Notes under the pieces: model-generated
The model's database searches: none
Seen by the model: only the letters and a program-made list of their open reading frames with translations
What the model was told of the DNA's origin: nothing
Translations under genes and position numbers: made by a program
Part shown: piece after piece, positions 44,353-52,626 of the stretch
How the letters are laid out: the number at the start of each line of letters is the position of its first letter
Numbering within the stretch: the first letter of the stretch is position 1
Assembly (NCBI RefSeq): GCF_008806325.1
Contig: NZ_WACR01000003.1
Location: 1 to 64,000 of the forward strand
Direction of reading: 5' to 3'
DNA length: 64,000 nt
DNA from: Salibacter halophilus
Lineage (GTDB): Bacteria > Bacteroidota > Bacteroidia > Flavobacteriales_G > Salibacteraceae

Positions 44353-44817
44353 TCAATGCGCTTTAAGTGTTTCTGTTTCTAATTGGAAAATATCCTCATT
44401 ATCGAGCAGGTGATTAATTTTATTCATAGTTGATAGCATTTGGTTGAGTTCTTTATCGGTCAGAGCCGAGTGAACTGCATCATTAAACCTCAAAACGGTG
44501 TCTCGGCTTATCTTTCTTTTTTTCTCTCCTAAATCGGTGAGAAAGATTCGAACTTTTCGTTTGTCGAACTCATCAGGTTTGCGCTCGATAAAACCGAGAT
44601 CTTCCATGCTTTTTAGCGTGCGTGTAAGGCTTCTCGACTCCATTCCCATGAGCGGACCCAATTTCGTGGATGGTGTTCCTTTATCACGATCGATGTTCAG
44701 CAGCACATATCCAATCGACATGGTGAATCCGTGCTTTTGCGCCTCTATATTATAAAGACGTGATATCTTGTGCCAGGCCCACCTAATTGGGAAATCTATT
44801 GTTTCTTCCGGTTTCAT
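44353..44817 (-). CDS. MarR-family regulator of the beta-oxidation operon
   Basis: A 154-residue protein starting at ATG 44817; the frame extends three codons to TTG 44826, inside the promoter. The winged helix-turn-helix lies at about 35-105, with TKLGPLMGMESRSLTRTLKSME as recognition region and EFDKRKVRIFLT as wing. It is first in the fad operon (44 bases before the FadN-like gene), so it probably represses its own operon and responds to an acyl-CoA or similar ligand, as FadR-type MarR proteins do. That is inference from position. Confidence 0.9.
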   Translation of the reverse strand: MKPEETIDFPIRWAWHKISRLYNIEAQKHGFTMSIGYVLLNIDRDKGTPSTKLGPLMGMESRSLTRTLKSMEDLGFIERKPDEFDKRKVRIFLTDLGEKKRKISRDTVLRFNDAVHSALTDKELNQMLSTMNKINHLLDNEDIFQLETETLKAH

Positions 44818-44823
44818 CGTTTT

Positions 44824-44853
44824 CAAATTTAATAAAAAAGGTATGCACGCATA
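44824..44853 (-). promoter_or_regulatory. fad operon promoter with putative MarR operator
   Basis: TAAATTTG (44824-44831, minus strand) is a -7 box 6 bases upstream of the ATG at 44817. Just upstream, TATGC-AC-GCATA (44842-44853) is an inverted repeat in the expected -7 to -33 spacer, a likely operator. The repeat is seen directly; binding by the MarR protein is inferred. Confidence 0.45.
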
Positions 44854-44957
44854 ACAAAATACAAGAAAATTATTTTCTCTTATCTGAATTGACTACAATA
44901 TGTGGCTCTCAGCCGATTTCAATTTGAATTAGATGAAGAAGAGGAGTAAGAGCAGAC

Positions 44958-46223
44958 TTACACCTTTACCCGAATAATCTCATTGATATTGGTCGTGTAC
45001 TTTTTTGAAAGCCTTCCCTGGCGTGTTTTCCATCTCTTTTCTTTGCCGAGGTACTGAGATCCAAGCCTGATTTTATCTTCCCCAATTTTATCATTGAGTT
45101 TGTCGATGGTGCTCATCAGTTTTTTGTGTCGCGGATCTTTTTGTTCAAAGAGATTGGTTTGCTCCTGTGATTCTGGCGTGAAGTCAGAAATGATGACTCC
45201 GGCTTTTTTGTAGTGGTAGCGGTCGTAGTATATTTTTTCCAGCGCGATGAGTGCGTATTTGGCGATAACCAGGTCAGAGTTTGACGCGTAGGGGAGCTCA
45301 ACGGTGATGCTGTTGTAGTACTGCGGTTGCTCTATTTTGTGCGGATTGGTTCGCAGGAAAACGGTTACGGCATTACAGTTTGACCGCTGCTTGCGAAGCT
45401 TTTTGGCGCAGGCCACTGCAAAGCTGGATACGTGTTCTTTGAGGTGAGAGAAATCATTGTAATCGCGATCAAATGAACGGGTAGTGGCAATGTTCTTTTT
45501 GGGTTGTAGAGCTTCCAGACCCAGGGTGGGTTTTCCGCTCAAGTCGTATTTTAGTCTGAGGCCTACAATTGAAAGTTCCCGTTTTACAAACTGATCAGAT
45601 AATTGGGTGAATTGCCAGGCATTTTCAACTCCAATTTTAATTAGGTTTTTAGTATTTCGTCTTCCAATTCCCCAGATATCTTTAATGTTTGCCCATTTTA
45701 GCGCTTTTTCAATTTTTTCAGGAGTATCCATCACATAAACTCCCTCAGTGTATTGCTGGTACTTTTTTGCTATGCGATTGGCGAGCTTTGCTAATGATTT
45801 GGTAGGGGCGAAGCCTATACTCACAGGTATTCCTGTACTTTTCAGAACCTTTTTTCGCAAGTTTTCACCATCGACAGCAGGCTGGAAGGTCAGGTTCTGA
45901 CCGTAATAGAGAAAAGCTTCATCAATGCTGTAAATCTCAATATCGGGTGTAGAATCTGATAAAATACTCATCACGCGTTTACTCATATCCCCATAGAGCG
46001 GATAGTTTGATGAGAATACATGAATATTGTGTTGCTTGAAAAACCGTTCATATTTAAAACACGGAGCACCCATAGGAACGCCCAGAGCTTTAGCCTCTGT
46101 ATTGCGTGCAATGACACAACCATCGTTGTTTGATAGAACTACGATGGGTTTACCTTTTATATCAGGTTTAAAGGCGGACTCACAAGAGGCGTAAAAGTTG
46201 TTACAATCTACAAGTGCATACAT
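44958..46223 (-). CDS. umuC: Y-family DNA polymerase (UmuC)
   Basis: A 421-residue translesion polymerase. Catalytic motifs ALVDCNNFYASCE (residues 3-15) and YSIDEAFLYYG (carrying the second acidic pair near 104) are intact, the helix-hairpin-helix IKDIWGIGRR follows, and the little-finger region contains TTRSFDRD. It begins immediately after umuD (stop and start at consecutive positions), so the two are one unit. The C-terminal part resembles the UmuC extension. Confidence 0.95.
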   Translation of the reverse strand: MYALVDCNNFYASCESAFKPDIKGKPIVVLSNNDGCVIARNTEAKALGVPMGAPCFKYERFFKQHNIHVFSSNYPLYGDMSKRVMSILSDSTPDIEIYSIDEAFLYYGQNLTFQPAVDGENLRKKVLKSTGIPVSIGFAPTKSLAKLANRIAKKYQQYTEGVYVMDTPEKIEKALKWANIKDIWGIGRRNTKNLIKIGVENAWQFTQLSDQFVKRELSIVGLRLKYDLSGKPTLGLEALQPKKNIATTRSFDRDYNDFSHLKEHVSSFAVACAKKLRKQRSNCNAVTVFLRTNPHKIEQPQYYNSITVELPYASNSDLVIAKYALIALEKIYYDRYHYKKAGVIISDFTPESQEQTNLFEQKDPRHKKLMSTIDKLNDKIGEDKIRLGSQYLGKEKRWKTRQGRLSKKYTTNINEIIRVKV

Positions 46224-46658
46224 TTAAAATGATTTTATGGAATGTATAACAATTCCCCAAATGAGGAACTCATTTTCTTCTGTTACCTTGATGGGAGTAT
46301 AATTTTTATTCCCTGGAAGCAACCAGCAATGGTTCCTGTCAATCTTGATTTTTTTGAGTGTAAATTCCCCATCAATATAGCAAACTGCTATTTTTCCATT
46401 ATGTGGTTCCATGCTCCTGTCAACAACGAGCAAATCACCATCGTCAATACCAAAGTCTTGCATGGAGACTCCATCAACCCGGCAAAAAAATGTTGAAGGA
46501 GGGTTTTTGATTAATTCTTTGTTGAGATCTATTGGTCTTTCCTCGTATTCTTCTGCCGGAGAAGGGAAGCCTGCTTTTACACCAATCTCAAAAAACGGGA
46601 TACTGGTTTTTGTTGACCTGTTTATCCTGTAAAAAGTAAGATTGTTTTTATTATTCAT
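46224..46658 (-). CDS. umuD: UmuD/LexA-like S24 self-cleaving protein
   Basis: A 144-residue protein from ATG 46658, chosen because a TAACTTTG promoter box (46673-46680) lies within the longer frame that starts at 46718. The Ala29-Gly30 cleavage site, Ser65 (GVSM) and Lys102 (37 residues later, as in E. coli UmuD) are all present. RecA-stimulated cleavage would yield active UmuD'. No HTH, so it is not a repressor. Same transcript as umuC. Confidence 0.93.
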   Translation of the reverse strand: MNNKNNLTFYRINRSTKTSIPFFEIGVKAGFPSPAEEYEERPIDLNKELIKNPPSTFFCRVDGVSMQDFGIDDGDLLVVDRSMEPHNGKIAVCYIDGEFTLKKIKIDRNHCWLLPGNKNYTPIKVTEENEFLIWGIVIHSIKSF

Positions 46659-46672
46659 AATGATTACTTGTG

Positions 46673-46680
46673 CAAAGTTA
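46673..46680 (-). promoter_or_regulatory. TAnnTTTG -7 box for umuDC
   Basis: TAACTTTG on the minus strand, 14 bases upstream of ATG 46658. No LexA-type inverted repeat could be picked out with confidence. Confidence 0.5.
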
Positions 46681-46934
46681 AACGCCTGACTAATTGTAAA
46701 GTTTTTTGAATTAAACATTACTCAGTTTTTCTCCTAGTGTACAGAGAGTGATGCTTTTCTTGCAAACTAAAATTTCACTAAAGAAGATCATTATAGAATA
46801 TTATATTTTTTCAAAAGTAATGTGACTTTATTTTGGTTTATTCGCGATTTTTAAATCAGTTTCTGATTGAGGAGGTAAGGTTTTGATTTCTATTTACTTA
46901 TGAACTTGTGATAAATGATGATATAACTACTGCC

Positions 46935-48122
46935 ATGACTTCTAAATCATCTTCTAAAAGTGATACTGCGTTTACTACTGGTTTAAAAAGACAGGAATTA
47001 TTGAACTTTATTGCTTTTCCGGCACTATTGATCGATTTAAATAATCGGAGTATTATTTCGCTCAATAGAGAAGCATTAGACTTCTACGGCTTCAGGGAAA
47101 ATGATATTAAAGGGAAGTCTATTGATGATTTTCGCTTTTCCAGAGATACATCGGGTTGGAATTTGTCATCAACCGATGTGACATTTGCTCATCACCAAAA
47201 CGCTGATGGAAAAAAGGTTTCGGTACTTGAAAAGTGGAAAAAACTTTCAGCTGATTCATCGATTGCTCTATTACAGTTGACAGATGTAAGTGAACAGCTT
47301 TTACAGGATGAGTTATTGGAAAAAAACCGCGCTTTTGTTGATGTATTAGGTTGTGCGATAAGGAACTTGAGTAGATCAAATCAATGGGAGCCTCAGCTTC
47401 AACGATTATTTAAAAGAATTGGCCAAACACTTGAAGTACAAAGTGTTTACTATTATGATATCGAGCTGAATGAAGAAGGTAGTTTATCAGCCTTAAAGCA
47501 TGAAATGTGGAGTAAGAGGGAAGTTCAGGATGATATATCCGTTATTCCAATCGATATAGATACTCCTTTTTATCAAAAACTCCTCAGTGGAAACCCTTTT
47601 AAAGCTGATACAGATGCGATCAACTCTACAATAATTCGCGAGTTGTTGACAGCTTATGAAGTCTATTCATTTTTGATTTATCCGATTTTCAGAAACAGTC
47701 AACTGAACGGTTTCCTGGGTATTGCTGATTGTGAAAAGAAGCGCAGGTGGACACTTGATGAAGTTCGGTTTTTAAAATCAATATCGAGATTGTTGATCGG
47801 GTTTATCAAAGTAAAAAGGTTCGATTTAATAAAAAATGACCAGGTTGAAAGAGGAGAAAAGAACGACCAGCTTGAATTAAAAGGAAATATCGCTACTTCA
47901 GAAATGGAGACTCACGAAAGCATTCTCAATCGGCTGAATGAAGTTGCCTGGCTTCAATCTCATGTGGTAAGGCCTCCATTAGCCCGAATAATGGGACTGG
48001 TTGGTCTGTTGCAAAACAAGGAAGTAGAAGTCGATCAGGAAAAACTACTCAGTGAAATCAGTAAATCAGCCGGTGAATTGGATCGTGTTATTAACGAAGT
48101 CGTTCGGAAGTCTGAAAATTAG
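46935..48122 (+). CDS. PAS-GAF sensor with HisKA-like C-terminus but no ATPase domain
   Basis: A 395-residue protein from ATG 46935 (the frame extends to GTG 46908). A PAS domain covers about 20-130 (FPALLIDLNNRSIISLN, FRENDIKGKS), a GAF-like domain about 140-300, and a short coiled coil leads to a dimerisation helix pair with AWLQSHVVRPPLARIMGLVGLL, the phospho-His motif of many Bacteroidota kinases. The protein ends just after, at KSEN, with no HATPase_c domain. The stop overlaps the 3' end of the convergent lipoprotein gene by 4 bases. It might be phosphorylated by another kinase or act as a dimerising sensor. Confidence 0.82.
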   Translation: MTSKSSSKSDTAFTTGLKRQELLNFIAFPALLIDLNNRSIISLNREALDFYGFRENDIKGKSIDDFRFSRDTSGWNLSSTDVTFAHHQNADGKKVSVLEKWKKLSADSSIALLQLTDVSEQLLQDELLEKNRAFVDVLGCAIRNLSRSNQWEPQLQRLFKRIGQTLEVQSVYYYDIELNEEGSLSALKHEMWSKREVQDDISVIPIDIDTPFYQKLLSGNPFKADTDAINSTIIRELLTAYEVYSFLIYPIFRNSQLNGFLGIADCEKKRRWTLDEVRFLKSISRLLIGFIKVKRFDLIKNDQVERGEKNDQLELKGNIATSEMETHESILNRLNEVAWLQSHVVRPPLARIMGLVGLLQNKEVEVDQEKLLSEISKSAGELDRVINEVVRKSEN

Positions 48123-49084
48123 AGATAATAGCATTTGTAAACAAATACGCGTAAGCCTACAAACCTAGATGGCAAGCTGTAGGTTTCTGTCGAGTACTTT
48201 TTTAATTTATCAGGGAAACTATGCCATGAGCCGCCATGTGTAACACAAATTGAATCATTTTTCTCGTGACAGGACTCCAAAACAATTTCAGCAACATTAC
48301 CTGCCATGTTGTTGAGGAAATAGTCATTTTCAATGTAGGAGTCTACAGGTTTAGGCCCTTCAAAAACAGCGGTATAAGCGGAGTCTTTATTCTTTGAAAG
48401 TCTCAACTCATTTTGATTAGGCTCTTGTCTTAGTTGACGCAAGTCTAACGTGGCGAAGCTTGCTAATTTGTAATTGTTGTTGTCAAGGTAAAAATCTGTT
48501 TCCCACGGATAAAAAGCAGAGTCATGTTTTTTGTTTTTACGATAAGCTTCTAGCCATTCTTCTTTACTCGGTATTTTATAGTGTATGATTTCATCTTTAT
48601 CGCTGGTACTAATTGCGTTTAACCACTCTACATAGTAGTCCATGGCTTCTCTAGAAATATTTACAACCGGATGATTTTCATATTCTTTAGAGTGGGCATA
48701 GTTTTTATGGTAATTATTTACAACTCTTTCATCGAGTAGCTCAAATCTTTTATTCTCTATCCAGTTAGAGCGTTTTCTCTTACATTTCTGATAAATATCG
48801 GTGTAGTTATTATCTCTCAAAGATTTTAAAAACCGGTTGTATTGTGCATTTGATACTTCGTGTTCAGCTGCGAGAATAAAGATACTGTCGGGAGGGTTTG
48901 TATCTAATTGGGCTGTGATGTATTCTACTGCCTGTTCGTGGAGTTTCTTATCTACATTTAAGTAAGAATAAACGCCTTCATTAGCATCGGAGTTATTGAC
49001 AAAGTCATTGAATAAAACGATGAACGAGCAGGATGAGACAATTAGGGAAAGAAAAATAATTAAGAAGCTATTGTAGGATTTCAT
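48119..49084 (-). CDS. Lipoprotein with FGE-sulfatase (SUMF1/GldK-like) domain
   Basis: A 321-residue protein with a lipobox (SSC, Cys19) after a hydrophobic helix. Residues from about 75 onward show the formylglycine-generating-enzyme fold: EVSNAQYNRFL, PVVNISREAMDYYVEWLN, YKIPSKEEWLEAYRK, MAGNVAEIV and GGSWHS...VGLRVF. GldJ and GldK of the gliding/T9SS machinery share this fold. Active-site cysteines of true FGE are not obvious, so a structural role is more likely. It stands alone in an AT-rich area. Confidence 0.8.
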   Translation of the reverse strand: MKSYNSFLIIFLSLIVSSCSFIVLFNDFVNNSDANEGVYSYLNVDKKLHEQAVEYITAQLDTNPPDSIFILAAEHEVSNAQYNRFLKSLRDNNYTDIYQKCKRKRSNWIENKRFELLDERVVNNYHKNYAHSKEYENHPVVNISREAMDYYVEWLNAISTSDKDEIIHYKIPSKEEWLEAYRKNKKHDSAFYPWETDFYLDNNNYKLASFATLDLRQLRQEPNQNELRLSKNKDSAYTAVFEGPKPVDSYIENDYFLNNMAGNVAEIVLESCHEKNDSICVTHGGSWHSFPDKLKKYSTETYSLPSRFVGLRVFVYKCYYL

Positions 49085-49140
49085 TTGTCATGATTTTATA
49101 GCGAATATATAATTTACCTCAAACTTACAGGCTCCAGCCC

Positions 49141-49243
49141 AATTGCATCCCTTGGCTTACGCCCAACTCATTCAACCAACACCAAAAAACGAACGCTTAG
49201 CACTGTACTTTACGGGATCGTTTTGTATATTTACCCTTCTTAA
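49141..49243 (+). repeat. Diverged direct repeat, copy A (upstream of ORF6N gene)
   Basis: A segment of about 103 bases repeated at 50268-50369. The first 57 bases (49141-49197) match the other copy at 51 positions without gaps, and the last 26 (49218-49243) match at most positions, including a TTTACCC block. Both copies lie within 150 bases upstream of an unrelated gene. Confidence 0.75.
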
Positions 49244-49292
49244 ATCATAAACTGGAAGCGGAACCGTAGTACGATTAAAGTTCAACTGCCCG

Positions 49293-50192
49293 ATGGGTAA
49301 AAATAAAATTGCCATATCACACATTCAAGACCGCATTTTCACCATTCGTGGGATGCAGGTCATGATTGACAGTGACCTGGCAGAGATGTACCAGGTAGAA
49401 TTAAAACGCCTCAATGAGCAGGTAAAGCGCAATGAAGACAGATTCCCTGAACATTTTCGTTTTCAACTCACTGCTGAGGAATACGATTCCTTGAAGTCGC
49501 AAATTGCGACCTCAAGTGGTCATGGTGGCAGAAGGTACTTACCCTACGTGTTCACAGAGCAGGGTGTATCCATGCTTTCTGCCGTATTGCGCAGCAAAAC
49601 AGCCATACAGGTCAGTATCCAAATTATGGATGCGTTTGTACAGATGCGAAAGTTTATTTCCCAAAATGCAGGGCTATTTCAAAGACTTGATGGATTAGAA
49701 GAAAAACAGCTTCATTTCCAGTTGGCAACAGATCAACGTTTTGAGGAAGTATTCAAGGCACTGGAATCCGGAAACAAACTACCCAATCAGGGGATTTTCT
49801 TCAATGGGCAGATGTACGATGCCTACGCTTTTACTGCAGAACTTATTCGAAAAGCCAATACATCCATTATTCTGATTGATAACTACGTAGACGATACCGT
49901 ATTGACTCTTTTGAGCAAGCGAAGTGAAGGCGTCAGCGCTACTATTTACACCAAAAGCATCCCTAAGCAACTTCAGCTCGACCTCAAAAAGCACAACAGC
50001 CAATACCCCGAGATCAAGGTGGTTAAGTTCACAGAAGCACATGATCGCTTTCTGATTCTGGATGAAAAAGAAGGCTACCACTTTGGCGCATCGCTGAAAG
50101 ACCTGGGCAAAAAATGGTTTGCTTTTTCGAAGATGGAAGGGATGACGGAGATGATTTTAGAAAACCTTCAAAAAGTAAAGATTGATGAGTGA
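49293..50192 (+). CDS. ORF6N-domain protein with phospholipase-D-like C-terminal region
   Basis: A 299-residue protein. Residues 10-125 are an ORF6N (KilA-N related) DNA-binding domain: FTIRGMQVMIDSDLAEMY, RNEDRFPEHFRFQL, GRRYLPYVFTEQGVSML. Residues about 165-290 include a region with IILIDNYVDDTVLTLL and AHDRFLILD, as in a phospholipase-D-like fold with a single HD-R-F motif. ORF6N proteins are common in phages and as chromosomal orphans in Bacteroidota. It is flanked by two diverged 100-base direct repeats. Confidence 0.88.
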   Translation: MGKNKIAISHIQDRIFTIRGMQVMIDSDLAEMYQVELKRLNEQVKRNEDRFPEHFRFQLTAEEYDSLKSQIATSSGHGGRRYLPYVFTEQGVSMLSAVLRSKTAIQVSIQIMDAFVQMRKFISQNAGLFQRLDGLEEKQLHFQLATDQRFEEVFKALESGNKLPNQGIFFNGQMYDAYAFTAELIRKANTSIILIDNYVDDTVLTLLSKRSEGVSATIYTKSIPKQLQLDLKKHNSQYPEIKVVKFTEAHDRFLILDEKEGYHFGASLKDLGKKWFAFSKMEGMTEMILENLQKVKIDE

Positions 50193-50267
50193 CATTGAGC
50201 CAGTGGAAATGTGAGTCGAAAGAATATCAGTAACCACATTTTCTGACATCAAAGCAGGAATAAAGCT

Positions 50268-50369
50268 AATTGTATTCCTTGGTTTACGGCCAATTCATTC
50301 AACTAACACCAAAAAACGAACGCTCAAAGCCATACATTCCACATCATTTTATATTTTTACCCGACTTAA
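50268..50369 (+). repeat. Diverged direct repeat, copy B (downstream of ORF6N gene)
   Basis: Partner of 49141-49243. It begins 76 bases after the ORF6N stop and ends 137 bases before the LprI-like gene. Together with copy A it brackets an approximately 1.1-kb unit containing only the ORF6N gene. Confidence 0.75.
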
Positions 50370-50505
50370 CCCAATTCAAAAGCTAGATCAATTCTCATCG
50401 CTTTGGAATTGAAAGAATGAATTTTAAAAATCCTTAAAAGTTAATTGAGCTTCAATTTAATTGAGGGTGAGTTTGCTGTAGGTTGGCTTTTAAGGGAGTT
50501 TTAGC

Positions 50506-51060
50506 ATGCTTAAAATGAAGACTCTACTGACAATATTAATATCTCTGACATTTGGATTTGATTCTTATGGGCAGACACCAAGACAATTGACAATGCTTGA
50601 CTCAACTGAAATTGAAAAGAAAATTCAAATTAAAGTTCAAGAATTGAAGGAGACCCTGACAAAGAATGAGATGACTTCAGATGATTTGCTTGTTGAGTTT
50701 AGAGTAGACACATTAAAAATTGAAGAAAGAGAACGGCTCAAACTAGATATTGACTATTCTACGAACGGAATGGTAACCGCAGCTCTAGATGCAAATAGAG
50801 AGTATGACGAACTACTGAATAAATATTATAAAATTCTAATGAAAAGTCTGAATGAAGAAGACAAGGAAATATTGAAAAAATCTCAAAGAAATTGGATTGT
50901 CTTTAGAGACTCCGAGTTAGAATTAAATGGTGTTCTGATGAATGATTACTATTCCGGTGGAGGAACTATTCAAAGAGTGATTGCAGCTGTAAGAGTTTTG
51001 GACCTTACTAGAGATAGAGTGATTGAGTTATACAGATACCTGAGTAGGAAACTAGAATAA
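50506..51060 (+). CDS. Lysozyme inhibitor LprI-like (DUF1311) secreted protein
   Basis: A 184-residue protein with a signal peptide (MLKMKTLLTILISLTF...YGQ; start at 50506 or 50515). The region about 95-175 has the LprI pattern: alternating helices with DANREYDELLNKYYKILM, an AQ/SQRNWIVFRDSE segment and a GGGTIQR turn followed by a last helix. LprI-type proteins inhibit lysozyme in mycobacteria. The usual cysteines are missing, so activity is uncertain. First gene of the same-strand accessory row. Confidence 0.65.
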   Translation: MLKMKTLLTILISLTFGFDSYGQTPRQLTMLDSTEIEKKIQIKVQELKETLTKNEMTSDDLLVEFRVDTLKIEERERLKLDIDYSTNGMVTAALDANREYDELLNKYYKILMKSLNEEDKEILKKSQRNWIVFRDSELELNGVLMNDYYSGGGTIQRVIAAVRVLDLTRDRVIELYRYLSRKLE

Positions 51061-51073
51061 AAAAGGCCTACAA

Positions 51074-51203
51074 CCAACAATTGGTATAAAATATATATAG
51101 ACAATAGACTTACGCAAGTCTACTGCACTTAGCAAGTTTGATTTTGCCAGGACAGAAATGAGCTTTTTAGAGCCCACGTTTCTTAGCTGCAAAACGTTGG
51201 ACA
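51074..51203 (+). other. attC-like intergenic imperfect inverted repeat 1
   Basis: This spacer starts 13 bases after the LprI-like stop with CCAAC and ends with AACGTTGGAC just before the next start. The outer ends are inverted copies (CCAAC/GTTGG, the right one as GTTGGAC, which fits the integron GTTRRRY core). An internal AGACTT-ACGC-AAGTCT hairpin and a GGTATAAAA motif are also present. It resembles an attC recombination site, but the pairing is weaker than in site 2. Confidence 0.4.
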
Positions 51204-51217
51204 AAATAAAGAACTAA

Positions 51218-51793
51218 ATGGAGTTAGGAAAAATAGATAAAGGCATTGCAACATTAATAGCAGCAGGAATAGCAGCCGTAATTTCGATTTTCACCTTAAT
51301 GCTTACGCTCTTCTTTAATCGAAAAAGTGAAATAAGAAGCGCTAGAAGAAAATCATTGGAAGAGTTCATCTATGATGTTGCTGATTCAGTCCATCAGCTA
51401 ATTGCGATAAGTAATATTCTGCTAAAAAATAAAACTCCTGAAAGCCGTAGCAATTGGACTGATAAAGCTAACAAAGCAAAAATGAAACTAAAGGCATTGC
51501 GACCTAAGATAAGATATGCTTTATGGGGATTGGACAAGCCAATAAAGGTGCTAACTAGATTACCTGATTACACTCAATACACATTGGAATCTGACGAAGT
51601 ATCTAAAAAAACCGTAAAAAGGGGAAGTAACCTTGGGGATGCGTTAGACAACTGTATACGCAAATGCTATTTAAATGGACGTTCACCTAGGTTTTATGAG
51701 ATTTGGTGGTTACGATTTTTGGCTTGGAAATGTGAAAAGCCTAGAAATGAATATAAACTAGAAAGAGATAAAAAACTTGAAAAACAATCATGA
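51218..51793 (+). CDS. Membrane-anchored hypothetical protein
   Basis: A 191-residue protein with one N-terminal helix (about 10-33) and a basic, helical cytoplasmic part. No recognised domain. The stop overlaps the following DUF4145 gene's start by four bases (ATGA), so the two form a unit within one putative cassette. Confidence 0.65.
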   Translation: MELGKIDKGIATLIAAGIAAVISIFTLMLTLFFNRKSEIRSARRKSLEEFIYDVADSVHQLIAISNILLKNKTPESRSNWTDKANKAKMKLKALRPKIRYALWGLDKPIKVLTRLPDYTQYTLESDEVSKKTVKRGSNLGDALDNCIRKCYLNGRSPRFYEIWWLRFLAWKCEKPRNEYKLERDKKLEKQS

Positions 51794-52415
51794 AATATAT
51801 TCAACCAGAAGTATATAGCAAGTCATTTACCTGCCCACACTGCGGTACAATTGCAATGCAAAATTGGTGGAACAGACAATGGAGCGGAGGCGAACACTCT
51901 CAACCTAAGCATAATCCGCTAAGAGTAGGGATTTGTCAACATTGCAACAAAAGTTCAGTTTGGATAGAAGATAAAATGTTTTTTCCAGATACAGGGAATG
52001 CACCTTTTCCTAACCCTGAAATGCCTGAACCTGTCCTCAAACTATATAGAGAAGCAGCCGCCATTCACACAAAATCACCTAGAGGTGCAGCTGTATTACT
52101 GAGGTTATCAATTCAGATTCTTTGCAAGGAACTAGGTGAACCTGGTAAGAATATCAATACTGATATTGGAAACTTAGTTAAAAAGGATTACCTAATATCG
52201 TACAGCAATCTCTTGATATCGTCCGAGTAACAGGTAACGATGCTGTTCATCCAGGTCAAATAGATACAGACAACCCACAGACGGTAAGTCAGCTTTTTGA
52301 CTTAACAAATATAATAGTGGAATATATGATTGCACTACCAAATCGAGTGAGTGGAATATACAAAGAGCTGCCCACAGATAAAGTGAAAGGTATAAGTGAT
52401 AGAGATAAAAAATAA
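51790..52415 (+). pseudogene. DUF4145 protein interrupted by a -1 frameshift
   Basis: The first frame encodes 146 residues and stops at 52230. Two CPHC-type knuckles (CPHCGT, CQHCNK) and an AVLLRLSIQILCKELG helix begin a DUF4145 domain, but its usual ending is missing in that frame. Reading -1 from the AAA AAG codons at 52180-52185 gives KK-GLPNIVQQSLDIVRVTGN, then DAVHPG and a stop at 52413-52415, exactly the missing DUF4145 half; the full product would be about 208 residues. Either one G was lost (mutation or sequencing error) or the AAAAAG tract causes programmed frameshifting. DUF4145 domains often accompany restriction or other defence proteins. Confidence 0.8.
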
Positions 52416-52419
52416 CTGT

Positions 52420-52613
52420 GCCCAACCTGTATATAGCAAATAGGGCGTTCGGTGGTTAACGAAAGTTTAGTGCTATTTACCAACACCGCCAAATCATTGA
52501 TTTGGCTTTTAAGAATGAATAAATTAAAAATAAAATACAACGCTTTGGCTCAGTGCAAACTTGAAAGTTTATCACTTTCTATCGACCTACTTGCCATATA
52601 CTAAACGTTGGCG
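52420..52613 (+). other. attC-like intergenic imperfect inverted repeat 2
   Basis: The 194-base spacer begins GCCCAAC (fits R'' RYYYAAC) right after the DUF4145 second-frame stop and ends AACGTTGGCG before the next start. Its reverse-complemented right end (GCCAACGTTTAGTATATGGCAA) parallels the left end, which reads GCCCAAC then TATATAGCAA, over about 25 bases. This outer inverted arrangement of core sites with an unpaired centre is the plan of an attC site, and it is the best of the set. Confidence 0.5.
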
Positions 52614-52626
52614 TTAATTTGAAAAA

